From Ophioderma brevispina (taxonomy: Eukaryota; Echinodermata; Ophiuroidea; Amphilepidida; Ophiodermatidae): a stretch of DNA of 64,000 nucleotides. Below the pieces are notes generated by a model. That model was not told where the DNA came from and did no database searches. It was given only the letters and a program-made list of their open reading frames with translations. The stretch's first letter is position 1. Every line of letters starts with the position of its first letter. Below, piece after piece: positions 33,193 to 45,500 of the stretch. Location: the NCBI GenBank assembly GCA_023653785.1, contig JAMKCH010001721.1, positions 62,001 through 126,000 of the forward strand, given 5' to 3'. Made by a program: the position numbers and the translations under genes.

Positions 33193-35500
33193 TTGCGGGT
33201 TCCCAAATGGTCAGTGTTATTTAAGGAAGTATGTATTTTCAAAAAACACAAATCAAATCTTACCTTTAGCGATTTATATAGTCGTGGAACGATCTGTGTC
33301 GAATCTGATTTTGTCAAATGAGTTAATAGTGATTCTGGGTGCGTTTAGGTACTCTTTAATGGTACCAAAAATAAAAGTCAATACATTCCTAACCAAAATA
33401 GCGCAGTCGAATAACACCCATGTATAAAACGGGTTCACAAACATCGAATCGATATTCGATAGCTTTTGGGGTCAAATATCTCAAAGAACAAAGAAAAAAA
33501 ATTGCGAACGATACTTATTCGCTGGGACAAAAAAATTGCTACTATTGATCAGAATGGAAAAGTTGTCAATTATAAGGCAATCGGTGAAATTTACTTTTTC
33601 CTGAGGGTATGTCATGTATGTTAATTTTGGGTTTTAATATATTACTGTCTAATGAAACCTATACGTTGCGTCGTGAACGTGGAAACGAAACCTTATTCAG
33701 TTTTGTAGTTTTACATTTGACAAAAAACCAAAGCTATCACTTTTAGGTGGAATAGTGAATAACCCCATATTACCAATGGGGGCGTAGTTAACACCCAGGT
33801 AAACTTCCTCCGGTGCCCACAATGTTAACACGTTTCGTCTTCCATATAATATTTCACATCCTTTGCTCATTTTGGCGAAAAAATGTGCAGGTAGCACCTT
33901 CACCGGGGGTAGGTCGAAAGTCGTCGTTTGGTGCGTATGGGGAGAGTGTTATATACGTTATAACCTTATTGAAAATGGCAGCCTTCTGAATTGGTCAGTT
34001 ATGCCATTATTGCCCAATAATGAGCCGATATGGCATTTTATTCTCATTTATTTCATCATCAGCATACCAAAAATATTACATAAATTAGGGCCTTTACTAA
34101 AAAACCTATACAACAAAAAAAATAAAAATCAAGTTGTTTTAGGTAAAGAATAGAAAATAAATGTTTGTAGTATCATCTATGGCTCATAAGTATACTCGGG
34201 CGGAAAAAAAATAAAAATACGGGCGCCAGTATTTAGTTGTTCCAGACCTCGGGCACATTACGCCGATAACTGATACTACCTCCCCTTAGTTCATTTAGGT
34301 CAGTGTTTTATATTGTGCACTGTATGGCTAAAAATATATGTGATTAAAAAATAGTCATTTTCCATATCATGTGGGCCAAAACCGCATGAAACCAATTTCC
34401 TACCTTTTTTAATTGCAACATTCATTTTTTTCATTTTATACTCTGATGTGGGTCTGTGGAGTCATTGGCGCGATACTTGGTTATGTTGAAAGCAATAGAA
34501 AACGGAGGACCAAAGAGTTATCACTGGGCACCATCATACGAAAATGATTATGAATTCTCGGGGTGTTACCACCCCACCCTAGAAACCGTGTTACAAAAAT
34601 AGACGTGGTAAAAAACATATTGTGAAAGTTGATATTTGCCAAAACAAAAACAAAAATAAATAATTACTAATACATCATTAAAAAAACTCGCTTTTCAGAA
34701 AACAAATGATATTTTCTTTGGGAAGTGTTTTAGATAGCAGCGCCCCCTCATGCCCGCTGAATGTTGTCACGATATGTTAGTTTTACTATGAGTATACTAC
34801 CCATGAACTTTAATTCGTTTGGAAGTTTTGGTATATATTTAAGGGACATACTTTATTATTTTTATAACATGCACACAAGTTTGTGTCCTTTTAACGTCAC
34901 TATCTTCTAATGGCCCGAAGCCGACGATGTGTTCTAACTTATTTACACCTGAAATGTGTTTTTCTGCAAAAATGAGTGTAAACATATTGCGACTAAGAAA
35001 GATATTAATTTAAGGAGCCAAATTTGTAAGAGGTAATTGGCTGGAATTCGTGGTCATCGTGGTCAGTCATGCGCTATATTTTAAACGAAGTGCAACAGTG
35101 AATGTTTCCCACGTGACAGGAGGAGATTTTTTATGTACGAATTTCTCTAAAATTTCACTGATTCGGTTTTAGACACTACCGAGAATGTTCGAAGGTTTAT
35201 TGGACAAACAGGTGCAAAGAGAAAACCGCAACCTTGTTTGAACTGCTGCTATCGTAATCGTTTCCACAGAGAAAACCATGCTGGACTTCTGTAGCCTGCA
35301 CGACAAACTACTAATCATCATCTTATTTACTAAGTCGGCCGTATTGCTATTCACTTCAGTTGTCTAATACCGTGGGAAGCATTCCAACTGTGTTAAAAAA
35401 AAACGGGGTTCGAGAAAATTGGGGCGCTATCTGGAAATTTCCTTTCATGTCTAATTGAACCGCTTATGAAAGTTTTTGTATACAAAATTTGCACTGTTTG
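33193..35500. other. Non-coding stretch, no feature seen
   Basis: AT-rich DNA with short A runs. A possible splice-bounded stretch at 35174-35211 (preceded by TTTTAG, followed by GTGCAA) is open but too short to interpret. The open frames at 33697, 33863 and 35169 show no family features. Confidence 0.35.
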
Positions 35501-35519
35501 TACCATAAACACAATGCAA

Positions 35520-35650
35520 TAGATATCGTCAATATCATCGTCCTAAGCATCATCCTCGTCATCGTCATCATCGTGTCATCATCGTCGTTCGTCGTCAAGC
35601 TCGATGTTCATATTTATCGGTCTTGCCACCATCATCCGCTATCGTATTCT
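35520..35650 (+). repeat. ATC/TCG trinucleotide-rich tract
   Basis: Imperfect repeats of ATCATCGTC-type units occur, for example CATCGTCATCATCG near 35560-35575. It is low-complexity DNA without coding sense. Confidence 0.7.
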
Positions 35651-35982
35651 TAGGCATCGTTGGCATATCGGCATCATTCATTTTTAAATAGTAAATACCT
35701 AGCTATAGTTAATCTCACCCATACAACATTAGAAATCAAAGGGTTTCATGAAGTCGAATACGTATTCGGCTTCCTTTCTTTCAAACACAGCGAATCAAAC
35801 AATTTGGGTTTTGACAAACTGTCGTCGAATCACATTCAGTGGCCATTTGAATAAGAAAACAGTGTTTCTGGTATTTAATATGTCGTCAGTTAGTAACCAT
35901 TCAGGTCTTAACCATACACACTTTAAATAGACATTTCCTTTGATTACACGCATTCATAAGTAACTCAAACTTTCAACCGCAG

Positions 35983-36139
35983 TTTTCCAAGAACTAGGCA
36001 TTTAGGTGATGCGACAGTCGTAGGCAGAACCCACGACGATATGTGGCAAGCTTCCCCTGGATACGGTTTGACGCTACCAGAAGTATTCGACATGAACATT
36101 CGGCAGAGAGGGACTAACAAACCCGGTTGTAAACAGTAA
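35983..36139 (+). CDS. Coding-like terminal exon, unknown protein
   Basis: After an acceptor-like CAACCGCAG a frame of 51 codons is open to TAA (36137-36139). It reads FPRTRHLGDATVVGRTHDDM, then WQASPGYGLTLPEVFDMNIR, then QRGTNKPGCKQ. Composition and codon mix look like protein rather than the surrounding AT-rich DNA, and the exon would enter in phase 1. It is on the same strand as, and between, the SEC14-like and carboxypeptidase genes. I do not recognise the family, and no partner exon was identified. It could be the end of a separate small gene, a retroelement fragment, or chance. Confidence 0.35.
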
Positions 36140-37760
36140 TATAGCAGCCGGTATCATAGGCTACAAACGGTAAATAATAGGCACATTTCACACTTCACGC
36201 ACATTAGTTTCACGCTTATCCTTATAGTCGATAGAGGCCGGACTGTGGCTCCCGCCGGCCTTTATCTGCTTTCACACAGGTCCTAAGTATGCTACATATT
36301 AATCCAAGCTATAAAGGCTAAAATGCATGCGCTCTCTTTAAAATCCCAGTTGTAAGCATATTCAAGTTTAGTGATGACGTGGTTAAACTTACAAAATAAA
36401 GTAGTGTTTGTTTGTTGTCGTTATTTATTTGTTTGCTTTGTTTGTTTGTTTTTCTTCTCTTTCAAATAATGGATATAGAATTGGGAAGCAATAAAATTTA
36501 TTAATGAATAAGAAGAAAGGTAGTTCCAAATACCTGCCATTTCGCGCGAATCATTTAAATACATTATGAATACCGGTGAGATTTCGAATCAGAATGCAAA
36601 ACAAAAATCCAACCACAGTCACAGAGCGCACTACTGTTATCTTATTTATTATTAAAGAAAGTTTGTTGCACCATCTAGTTTTCTAAACGGGGTCATATAC
36701 AGTGTCGTGAGACTGAGGGTCCTATATACCAACCATCTGTCTATTGTGTTCTCAATTCAGTGCAGTAGGCGTCATTTGTTCAGCCACTGTACCCAAGGCC
36801 TCGTCTACAGGTCACGGTTTATTCGTACATGTGCTATGGTAGCTTATGAACTATCTCATGGGGGACACTCAGTTTCTACACCGGACCTCGGATAAACAGA
36901 AGTGTATTTTCAAAAGTGGCTCTTTGCACCCATTAATTTAATACGCAAAATCAGAAAATCGCAAAATCTATAGCAAAACTAAAACCTGTGAATAGTCACA
37001 CTACTGGGGGATTCGTTTTTCGGGGAACGCACCCGAAATGCCCAGGTGTACCGCTTGAATATTTCAGTACCTGGGACCAATGTGTCGATTGTTGATATAT
37101 TTTCTTTGAAACTCCGCCTTATCCGAAATGTAATCACCAATCAACAGCCCATTACATGACTGCGCCGCGGTCCAAATATTACACTTATATTTTCCATATA
37201 TCAGACTATAAGCTGGAACTTAAAGCTTTCACGGACTTATAGTGATTAATGAGGTATGGACCTTTTTTAGTTGAAAAACAAATAAACATTATTATATATC
37301 AGTTTAAAAGCATAGTAAGTGTAAATTTCAACATTTTTTAGCTCACAAGAACCAAATGATCCCAATGCAAAGGTCTCAGCCAAGTTTGAAGGTTTTTTCT
37401 ATACTTTAAAATTATTGATGTGTGATTATGTACGAAGATAGTTGAATGAAAAACACGTAACATGATTCTTTACTTTGGTTTACTGCATTCAATATTTGTT
37501 AGTTTAATGACAAAATAAAATAGAAAAATTTTTTTTAATTTTGTATTTTGTCACAACTTGATTAAAAAACAAAAAATTTTTTATTATTTTATTAGAAATT
37601 GTGTATGCACAAAAAAAAATGGTTCAACATCAAACTGAAGGACTATGTGCTGTTAAAAAAATAATAAACAGGGAGATGTTCGCTATCGAGTATTGTTGCA
37701 TGCACCTACTTTTATAAGTGGTTACCCTGAAGTTGTAACGAGCTGTGGTACCCGTCTGAG
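36140..37760. other. Intergenic stretch upstream of the carboxypeptidase gene
   Basis: AT-rich DNA with GTTT repeats near 36405-36450 and T/A-rich runs near 37530-37620. No exon was recognised. Confidence 0.4.
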
Positions 37761-37762
37761 CC

Positions 37763-37791
37763 TATATAGGCTGCTACCCGAAACGTCAGTT
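37763..37791 (+). promoter_or_regulatory. Candidate TATA/Inr core promoter
   Basis: A TATATAG box at 37763-37769 is followed by an initiator match TCAGTT at 37786-37791, whose A (37788) would be +1, about 25 bases downstream. An ATG lies 33 bases after that, at 37821. This is the spacing of a strong eukaryotic core promoter and fits a secreted digestive-type carboxypeptidase gene. It was called from motif spacing only. Confidence 0.45.
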
Positions 37792-37820
37792 CTTTCCAAA
37801 AGCGTTTATTTTTCCTCAAG

Positions 37821-37890
37821 ATGAGCGGGGAGTCTTTTGACAGCTTTTAGTGGCAGGTTTGTTGTTGCTAGAGAGGATCCGATATGAAGG
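37821..37890 (+). CDS. Candidate carboxypeptidase exon 1 (signal peptide, frame broken)
   Basis: The ATG at 37821 starts a frame that stops after nine codons. The frame leading to the excellent donor GTAAGT at 37891 reads QLLVAGLLLLERIRYEG: a hydrophobic core followed by RYEG, the kind of segment that begins the activation propeptide of procarboxypeptidases. If real, an indel near 37835-37843 separates the ATG from the hydrophobic core. Position after the TATA/Inr pair and upstream of the catalytic exons supports it. The sequence is short and this remains inference. Confidence 0.38.
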
Positions 37891-39449
37891 GTAAGTATTC
37901 TGTGAACATTTCGTGTTTTTTGTTTTGTTTTTTTTTTGGGTGGGGGGAAGAGAAAACATGAGTGGTGTCTGCATGCGTTTATGTCATTGAGTTTGCAAAG
38001 TAGAATGTTCTTAGTCATACTCGTTTATTGGCAAGACTTAGGAGTAAGGAGTAGATGATGGTTTACCGAGATGAAAGAGAGTAATTTTTGGAACATTAAA
38101 GGGCCAAGTCCTTTGGAGGAGGATAAGCAAAAAAAAAACAAAACGCGAACACGAGTGGAAATCTCTTCTTGGAGGATTACTTTTTGAGTGGCAATTCATT
38201 CTTTTGAAGTACAACGCTACTCATTTAAGAGTGGTTTACATTTGTTTCACTCTTTCGGAAGTGAAATTGTCACTCTATGCACAAATACGGGTGCGTTATT
38301 GTGTGGTCACCGAGACCAATCCGGCCTAGGGCCTAGGTTATTTAACTACTCTTTAATAACAATCATTATTGTACCTTGCTTTACAATGATTATTATTATG
38401 AATCAAGTTACAACAAACACGATTCTAATTGTAGTCACTTTTATTAAATTCATATGTGATTATCAATTGATGATTATGGAGATTTATTTCATGGCTAACT
38501 TTGAAACTCGATTTAAAAGTGAAATCAGAAAACCCTTATAGTAAAGTATAGATCGATAAAGATGAAAATCGACAAAAAATACAAAAGGATACAAGCCAAT
38601 TGACATGAACCTGAAAGTACTGGCTGCATACGAAAACTTATCTGGCTTCTAGTACCAAGTACTGAGAATAACTCCACAAAACTGAACATGAGGTAAGTAC
38701 TACGCTACCTACAGGAATCTGAGTTGGGAGAAGGTTACGCTCGTTATACGCAATGTTCAACAATTATAAAGACGCCTTTTTTTCTTTTTGCAGTTTTTAC
38801 TTCAATGTGTTGTTAATGCAAGCAGCTGTGTGCTTACTGTATTGTACCAGCAATGCGGCAAAGCGTTATTATACAATATTGGAATAGTAATTTTAAGTGT
38901 TGTTGGCCTTAGGTATAGGCCTATAAGCCTAATACCATGGAGATTTATAGTGAGATGGTGGGGAAAAATCGCAGAAGTCATTTTCATATATTAAGCCATT
39001 GCGGGGTTATTTTTCCTTCGTCTATCCTTCTTCTCGTCTTATCGCGGCGTCGGCGCCTTCTGTTCGACTTTATTCTCCTCCTCCTTCTTCTCCTCCTGTC
39101 GTCCTACAGCCTTCTTCTCGCCTCCTCCCGCCTTCTTCTTCTCCCCTCCTCCTCTCGCCTTCTTATTCTTCTTGCTTCTCTTCTTCTAATAGTCTACACT
39201 ACATAATACTACTACTACTACTACTAACTACTATACTATAGGCTACTAATACTGGACCGATTTGCTACCTCTTCTGGTACATGTCTTCACCTCGTTTCTT
39301 CGCCTCCACCGCCCTTTGCTTCATCCTCTTCTTCCCCTTCTAGTCTTCTCTAATTTAATTTAAAAGAACGAATTACAAAAAAGGAAATTCTGGACAAAGA
39401 CACTAAGATCTTGATTTTTTTTTTCTCGTTTTTGTTGTTTGTGTTTCAG
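37891..39449. other. Carboxypeptidase intron region, propeptide exons not found
   Basis: Exons encoding the activation propeptide were expected but not identified. The open frame at 38188-38541 lacks recognisable features. A pyrimidine-rich tract occupies 39015-39360. Confidence 0.4.
39015..39360 (+). repeat. Pyrimidine-rich TTC/TCC/ACT low-complexity tract
   Basis: Irregular CTTCTTCTCC-type repeats are followed by ACTACTACTACTACT near 39205-39230 and another CTTC-rich stretch at 39285-39345. The Leu/Ser-rich open frames here are spurious. Confidence 0.85.
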
Positions 39450-39545
39450 ACACACAATGGATACAAGACATGGCGAACACCTATTCGTTTGCATCCAGGG
39501 GATCTCTCGTTCGTCTTTTGAAGGCATGGATATCGATACTTAAGA
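39450..39545 (+). CDS. Carboxypeptidase exon: start of catalytic domain (frame broken)
   Basis: Acceptor GTGTTTCAG, probable donor GTAGGT. The first frame reads [20 protein letters not shown]. Near 39510 the frame must advance to give [10 protein letters not shown]. The whole matches the family pattern in which a WM-D-LA-x-YP helix leads to SYEGR and a strand. A second base seems missing before the donor. Both losses look like one-base deletions rather than designed coding. Confidence 0.68.
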
Positions 39546-42500
39546 GTAGGTGGAAATCTCATAGAAGCGATCCGGTATCTTCAAATTTTCAACCTTATTT
39601 TTACATAAACATTTCCTGTCAGGGGTTTTATTTTATTAGAAAACAAGTCCGTTAATTGCGCATATGTTGAATTGTACCAATGTTTTGGTCGGTAACTCAA
39701 TTTCATACTTTTTACTGTTGTTACCACTTCCACTACTGTATTATTAATTGTTTATTACATTTATTTACTTAATCATTTCATATTATATATATATATCTAT
39801 CATAATATATCTATCTATATTATTATTATTATTATTATTATTAATATTATTAGATCTTGACAGCTCAGCAAGGTGGAACCAGTCCAAATGCCTTCTGTCT
39901 TCCATGTGGCATCCACGCCCGTGATGGTATTTCTCCACAACTATGATCTACACATGACGGGGGGGGGGTGGGGTGTAAGCGGGGAAAGTAAGTGATGTTT
40001 GCATCACCACAAGGAGTCCAGCATCCGCACGCCACACCGCGCGCCCGCTCGAGCTGCCCGCAACCAACACACCCGCACGGTCGGATCAACACACACACAC
40101 ACACACCACACACACATACACCACACACACACACACACACAACATTCTCTTTGAGGCTATTTACGCGCGAGCAATATATATTTCCGTATGACCCTATAGT
40201 TATAGAAGGCGACAAGCTTTCACTAGATAATATGCTTTAAACTGTTCATAGTATTCTATCACAATTAGTATATCGTTTTATTCCGTAAAGCTTATTTAGG
40301 ATGAAAATCAATTTCTCCCACATCTTATCTCGCTAGTGTATAGTGAATAATGCAGATGTCACCTGTTCGAATCCACCTGCAACCTCTTTAAAAGAATATA
40401 TTTTCATTATATTTTTTATAGTAAGAGACATTCTCTAAGTAAAGTGTTTAAAATACCATGTTGCAATACGTAAATGTGAAATACCTCACGTATCATATGG
40501 TAGAAATAATTACTTACGGCTTTAAGCGCTATATAAAGCTGATTATTAATATTACTTTAAACTAGAACCCAAACCGCATGAAAATCTGATTTCCCTTACT
40601 ATTTTTGGTGCAAAATTGATTTGCGACTTTCGTTTATTGTGCGTCCATACTACTTGCTATTGCTACTTAGTTTTATGACCGTTCAGGTCTGTGGTTTAAA
40701 CGACTGATAATGTAGACTACCTTTCGGCGGGCGAACATATTTCCCACCACTGCTCACAATTCTGTTTTCACACCAATGGCACAACTCCATGAACTAACTT
40801 CCACACCTGACGACGGTCACGGTTATGGCCAGCTAAAAGGTTATAATCCACGTATTGCTTCAGCAACGCACTACGTTTAGCAACCAATCAGAAAAGTAAA
40901 AAAACAAACAAACCACGCGTTGTTTTTTATTAGGCAACGCGTTGCTTTTTTACCTTTTCTGATTGTAGTCCAGGCTACATATTCATTTAATAACTATAAT
41001 CAACCTGTTTTATTAGATCTATAATGTTTTTCAACGTTTCTCGCCAGTTTTTTGTGCTGATGCTGAATCCGATCGATTTTCAGACGAGCAACTTTTGAGC
41101 TTTTTGTAGAAACGCAAAAAATCAAAAGGGCCACCCCAAACACAAATATTCATCTCTTTTTCACTGAAAAGTCGGTAATTTTTCAGCCTGTTTCGTTAAA
41201 AAAAACTCCATTGTGACAATTACATATGAATTCTGTACCACGTAACCAATGATTCAATATGGCCGTCATACAATAAGTTCTGGATTCGTGAACTACTCTT
41301 GACTGCGGTTTTGGTATTTGATATCTATCTGGTGTTTTGGCAGTCAAGCAAGTATTAAAACCATAATAAATATTTTAAAAATGTGATTATACATTCCTCA
41401 TTATAGATCCAAGATGGCGTCCGTACACTAATATATCTGTAATTGATAGTCTGTGTCTAACCTACTCACTGCAATTTTGTGTATATCCCTGTAAGTCATC
41501 AGATCAATGTACATATCATTAGTAATCAGAGGAATCGATTCATGTAAGATGCCATCCAATGATGGGCTAGAAAATGACATTTACTAGCGGCGAAAATCGA
41601 TTACCAGTAGTCTAGAGATATATGTTTCTTTGTTTAAGTGTTGCAGGTTTTCGGCGTCCATTGGCATCCTATTGGGATTTTGATGAAATACCGACCCAAA
41701 GACATTTAGATATGCCTTACTGGGATTTTAGGAAATGATAATATAACTAAAACCACAAAATATATATTTAGTCTATAGCGTGAATGAATTACTGACCTTT
41801 ACGGATTGACATTTGCACCCTATTGAACGCCTAATCCATTCAGGATGCCATCTTGCAGAATATCAATCCACTTTATTATGTTATGATTTTAAATGCTCTG
41901 AATGAGATATAGTGATCTACACAAACATGGCAGCTCTCTTGGATATATGTAGTACTGAATTTGTCATTTTTGGAGGCCATCTTGATCGTTTACTTGATTT
42001 GATTGATTCTAAATTGTTGAAAGCTATTCCTAATGAATTCTATTAATATATTGATTGCTAGCATTGATTATCTATATACCAAGTTACCATTCTACGTAAA
42101 AAGTAGATAAATATCACACATTTTTGTTGTATTGGCGGGCCCTATGAATCTATATTAATCAAGCGGTTAATGAATCTTACTTTAATTGGTCACAATGTAT
42201 TTTTGACTGGACAGGCCAACAAATTAAAACTTTTGAGTAATACCATAATGAGTTTTTAGTGTTTTGGTGGCCCTTTATATTTGCGTGCTTTGAAAATCTC
42301 AAGGTTTTTCGTCTGGCATCCATCGATTCAGATTCAGCAAATAAACTGGTCCTAGAACCGTTGAAACAATTATATATATTTCATACAAAGTCACATGGTC
42401 CTGTAGCCTGTCACGATGGTTCTCTAAGCAAAGTTTAAATATTCATATCGCAACTCGTTGCTAATAAAAGCAAAGCAACGCGTTGTTTATGTACTGTCCG

Positions 42501-45500
42501 GAAAGCAACTGGTTGCTTTTTGACTTTTCGATGAGCTGGCTAAGCAACGCGTTGTTTTTCCTGAATGCATCGCTTTGCTAAGCAAAGCACGCTTGCAGCA
42601 AAACGTTATGACCTTTTTAGTTTTGACTACACGGTGAGCAAAATAGATGATTGACAGATGGACATCATTTGGCTCCCGCAACTTTGGTACTACAGGCAAA
42701 AATAGACTCCTCTGAGCAATATGAAAAAAATGGCCATAAACCTCCTTCTTAACACTTAGTGACAAGGGGGGGGGGTTCCTCCTAGGGACCCTCCATTTGT
42801 TTTCGCGCTGGTCGCTTTCGCGTGGTATTTTTGCGCCGAATTTTTTGTAATTGTCTGACTCTTTAATGCGCTTCTTGCATACCAAATATTAAAATCGGCG
42901 GCCGTTAATGAGTTAATGAGGGAGGGTCCATGGAACCACCCCCCCCCCCCCCCCCCCCCCCCCGTGGGTCACTCAACGGAAGTCCATCTGGAAAAATTTA
43001 AACATCAAGAACCACACACAATTTTTTTAAATAAATTTCGTAACAAAACTTCCCCCGGAAAGTTGTTTCCTTAGGGCCCCCCTCCCCCCTTGGGCACAAC
43101 GGGCGGAAAACCCCTTGGTCACTTAAGTTGTTAAAACTGCATAATCAAATAATAAGATTTCAAACAAACCTCCTATTTTTATGTCGAAGTGATCGGGTTA
43201 TAGCACATTTCCCTCACAAACAATGCGAGGTTCAGTTCACAAAATTCACAACAATGCTATAAAACAATTTTCTTTCTTCCCCTCAAAGGGGGCTGTAGCT
43301 TAGCGTAGGTTTATCTTCGAAGTATAGAATCAACTACGTCGGTATATCTTTCGCAAAAACGCCGAATGTGTTAATAATCTGAGCTTGTTCACCAGTGGAG
43401 TGAATATATTATTTTAATATTGGTAAATCCGCGCTTCAATCCATGGACAAGTTGTTCATACGCTGGTGTATAAATAGAACTGTTTACATTTTTTGACCCC
43501 TTTTCATGTATTTTATATTGCATGTTTTCTGAATCAGTGGCTGAGAGCTCTGATGACATCTACCTCGATAACTTGGACATATTCATCATTCCCATTTCTG
43601 AACGCATTGGCTACACATACACATGGCCAAACGTAAGGATAACCGGAATACCACTTGTTTTATAAATGTCGTCATGGGCGGGAAAAACCTCTATGTGCAT
43701 TTGACCTTGTAAGAGCCAAAGCTCACATTAGTAAAACGGTAACTGACAAAACTCATTGTAACATTTTCATGAGAACCACAACAATATTTTACTGTAATGC
43801 TTGCACAAGAAGGTTTTTCTTTCTCCAACAGATTTAGATAAGTATTATTAACCCTCAGATTCTGAAATAAACTGCATATAATTTACTATCAGATTTGACT
43901 TGAAATTCAAACTAGAAGCCGATGTGACCAAAATGCACATTGAGGTTGTGCTCTGGGCCCACTATGTACATATGTGGTTTGCATTTGACCTCTGGAGTTA
44001 CATATGAGGTTTTTCCCGCCCAGCGGACGAAATGTTGTTTCTAAATAAATGCATACAAGCATGAAAGCTTTTGAAAAAAAAACAGTTAAAAAAACTTTAG
44101 AGATTACTATACAATATAAGAGAAAATACAGGGCTGATATAAAATCTTAAATACTGGCCTTAGAGTAGGAGCAGAGTGTCCTTAATATCCAGAAGGTCCC
44201 TATAAGGAATTCGTTCATGCCTGCCTACATCTAAGGTTGATACCTTCAGTAAGTTAGTAATGGACCCATCTATATCAATGCAAAGTCGTTAGTGGTCTGA
44301 ATGTTGTGGTCACTTTTTCATAGAGCAATTTTTAAGGTTACAAACGGGTCAAAGTGGTCGGAAGTAATTGGTACAAAACTATACATTTACACATTTGCCT
44401 GCAGTTATAGGCAGTGCTCTGAGCCAGGTGTTATGCTAAGAATTATGTAAGACTATTACTTATCGCGGCTATTTTTAGGAGAGACGAAAGTATAATGCAT
44501 GCTGATTACACAATAGAAGATTATTTGCAAAATAATCTTCGCAGTTGAGAGATGTAAATGATTGCATGGACATTCCCCTCTTATAATTAGAAAAAAAGTA
44601 GCAAAGGAGTAGTCCTGCTGTATGCCCATCCGACCTTGCACATGAATATGCTCAATAATAACCTGCTGATTACAAATCTTTATAATGATATCACTTTGTC
44701 TTCCTTACGCATTTTGAGATTTTGTTAATTTACCTCTTCTCGATCTCAAATTGTTCGAGGCTGACAAAGTTACATCACCAAGATTTGGACTTTGCAAATG
44801 TTTTGATCGTTTCTAGGTAACATTGATCTGCTGATTCCAATCTTGATGATGTAACTTTTGCATCATTTAGCATTTTGAGATATTGAAGGGGGTCAAATTT
44901 GTGAACGTTTCATGCATATGGGATTAAAAGGTGTATTATCCGGGGTGTATATACATGTTCATCTGGTTCTAGGGATTTAGGCTAGCGGGCAAGATCTCAT
45001 AGCGTTTACAAAGGTGACGCACCCCTTACAAGTACATAATTTTGCTAAAATAAACAGTCTAAAATGATCAAAATCAGTTCTACGCGTGTTCTCACTTCTA
45101 GTATGTGCACATTTTCGTGAAAATTAATTAAATGTCATCTCCTTCTTTTCCCCCTGAATATCAGTGACCAAGAGATGTACACCACGTTCCATGACTCCAG
45201 CAAATAATGGTGCTATTGATATAGCGTTATGAATAGGATGAATAGGACAACGGACTTCAGATTCTCTGGGACTGCAAACCATTGTTATTGTCCATGACGT
45301 TAAAAGCGTTTGAATTGTTTTTACCGCCCGCTTTAGATTGAGCTAGAGGCTCATTCACGAAGAAAATAAAACTCAAACTTCTGCTGGGAGTTTAATAACT
45401 TTGATCGTATATTTCATCATTTATTCAAAAAGAAAACGAAGATGAGCAAAAATCATGAAAGAAGTTTGATTGGCAGGCTATGACCTAACATCTTGGTGCA

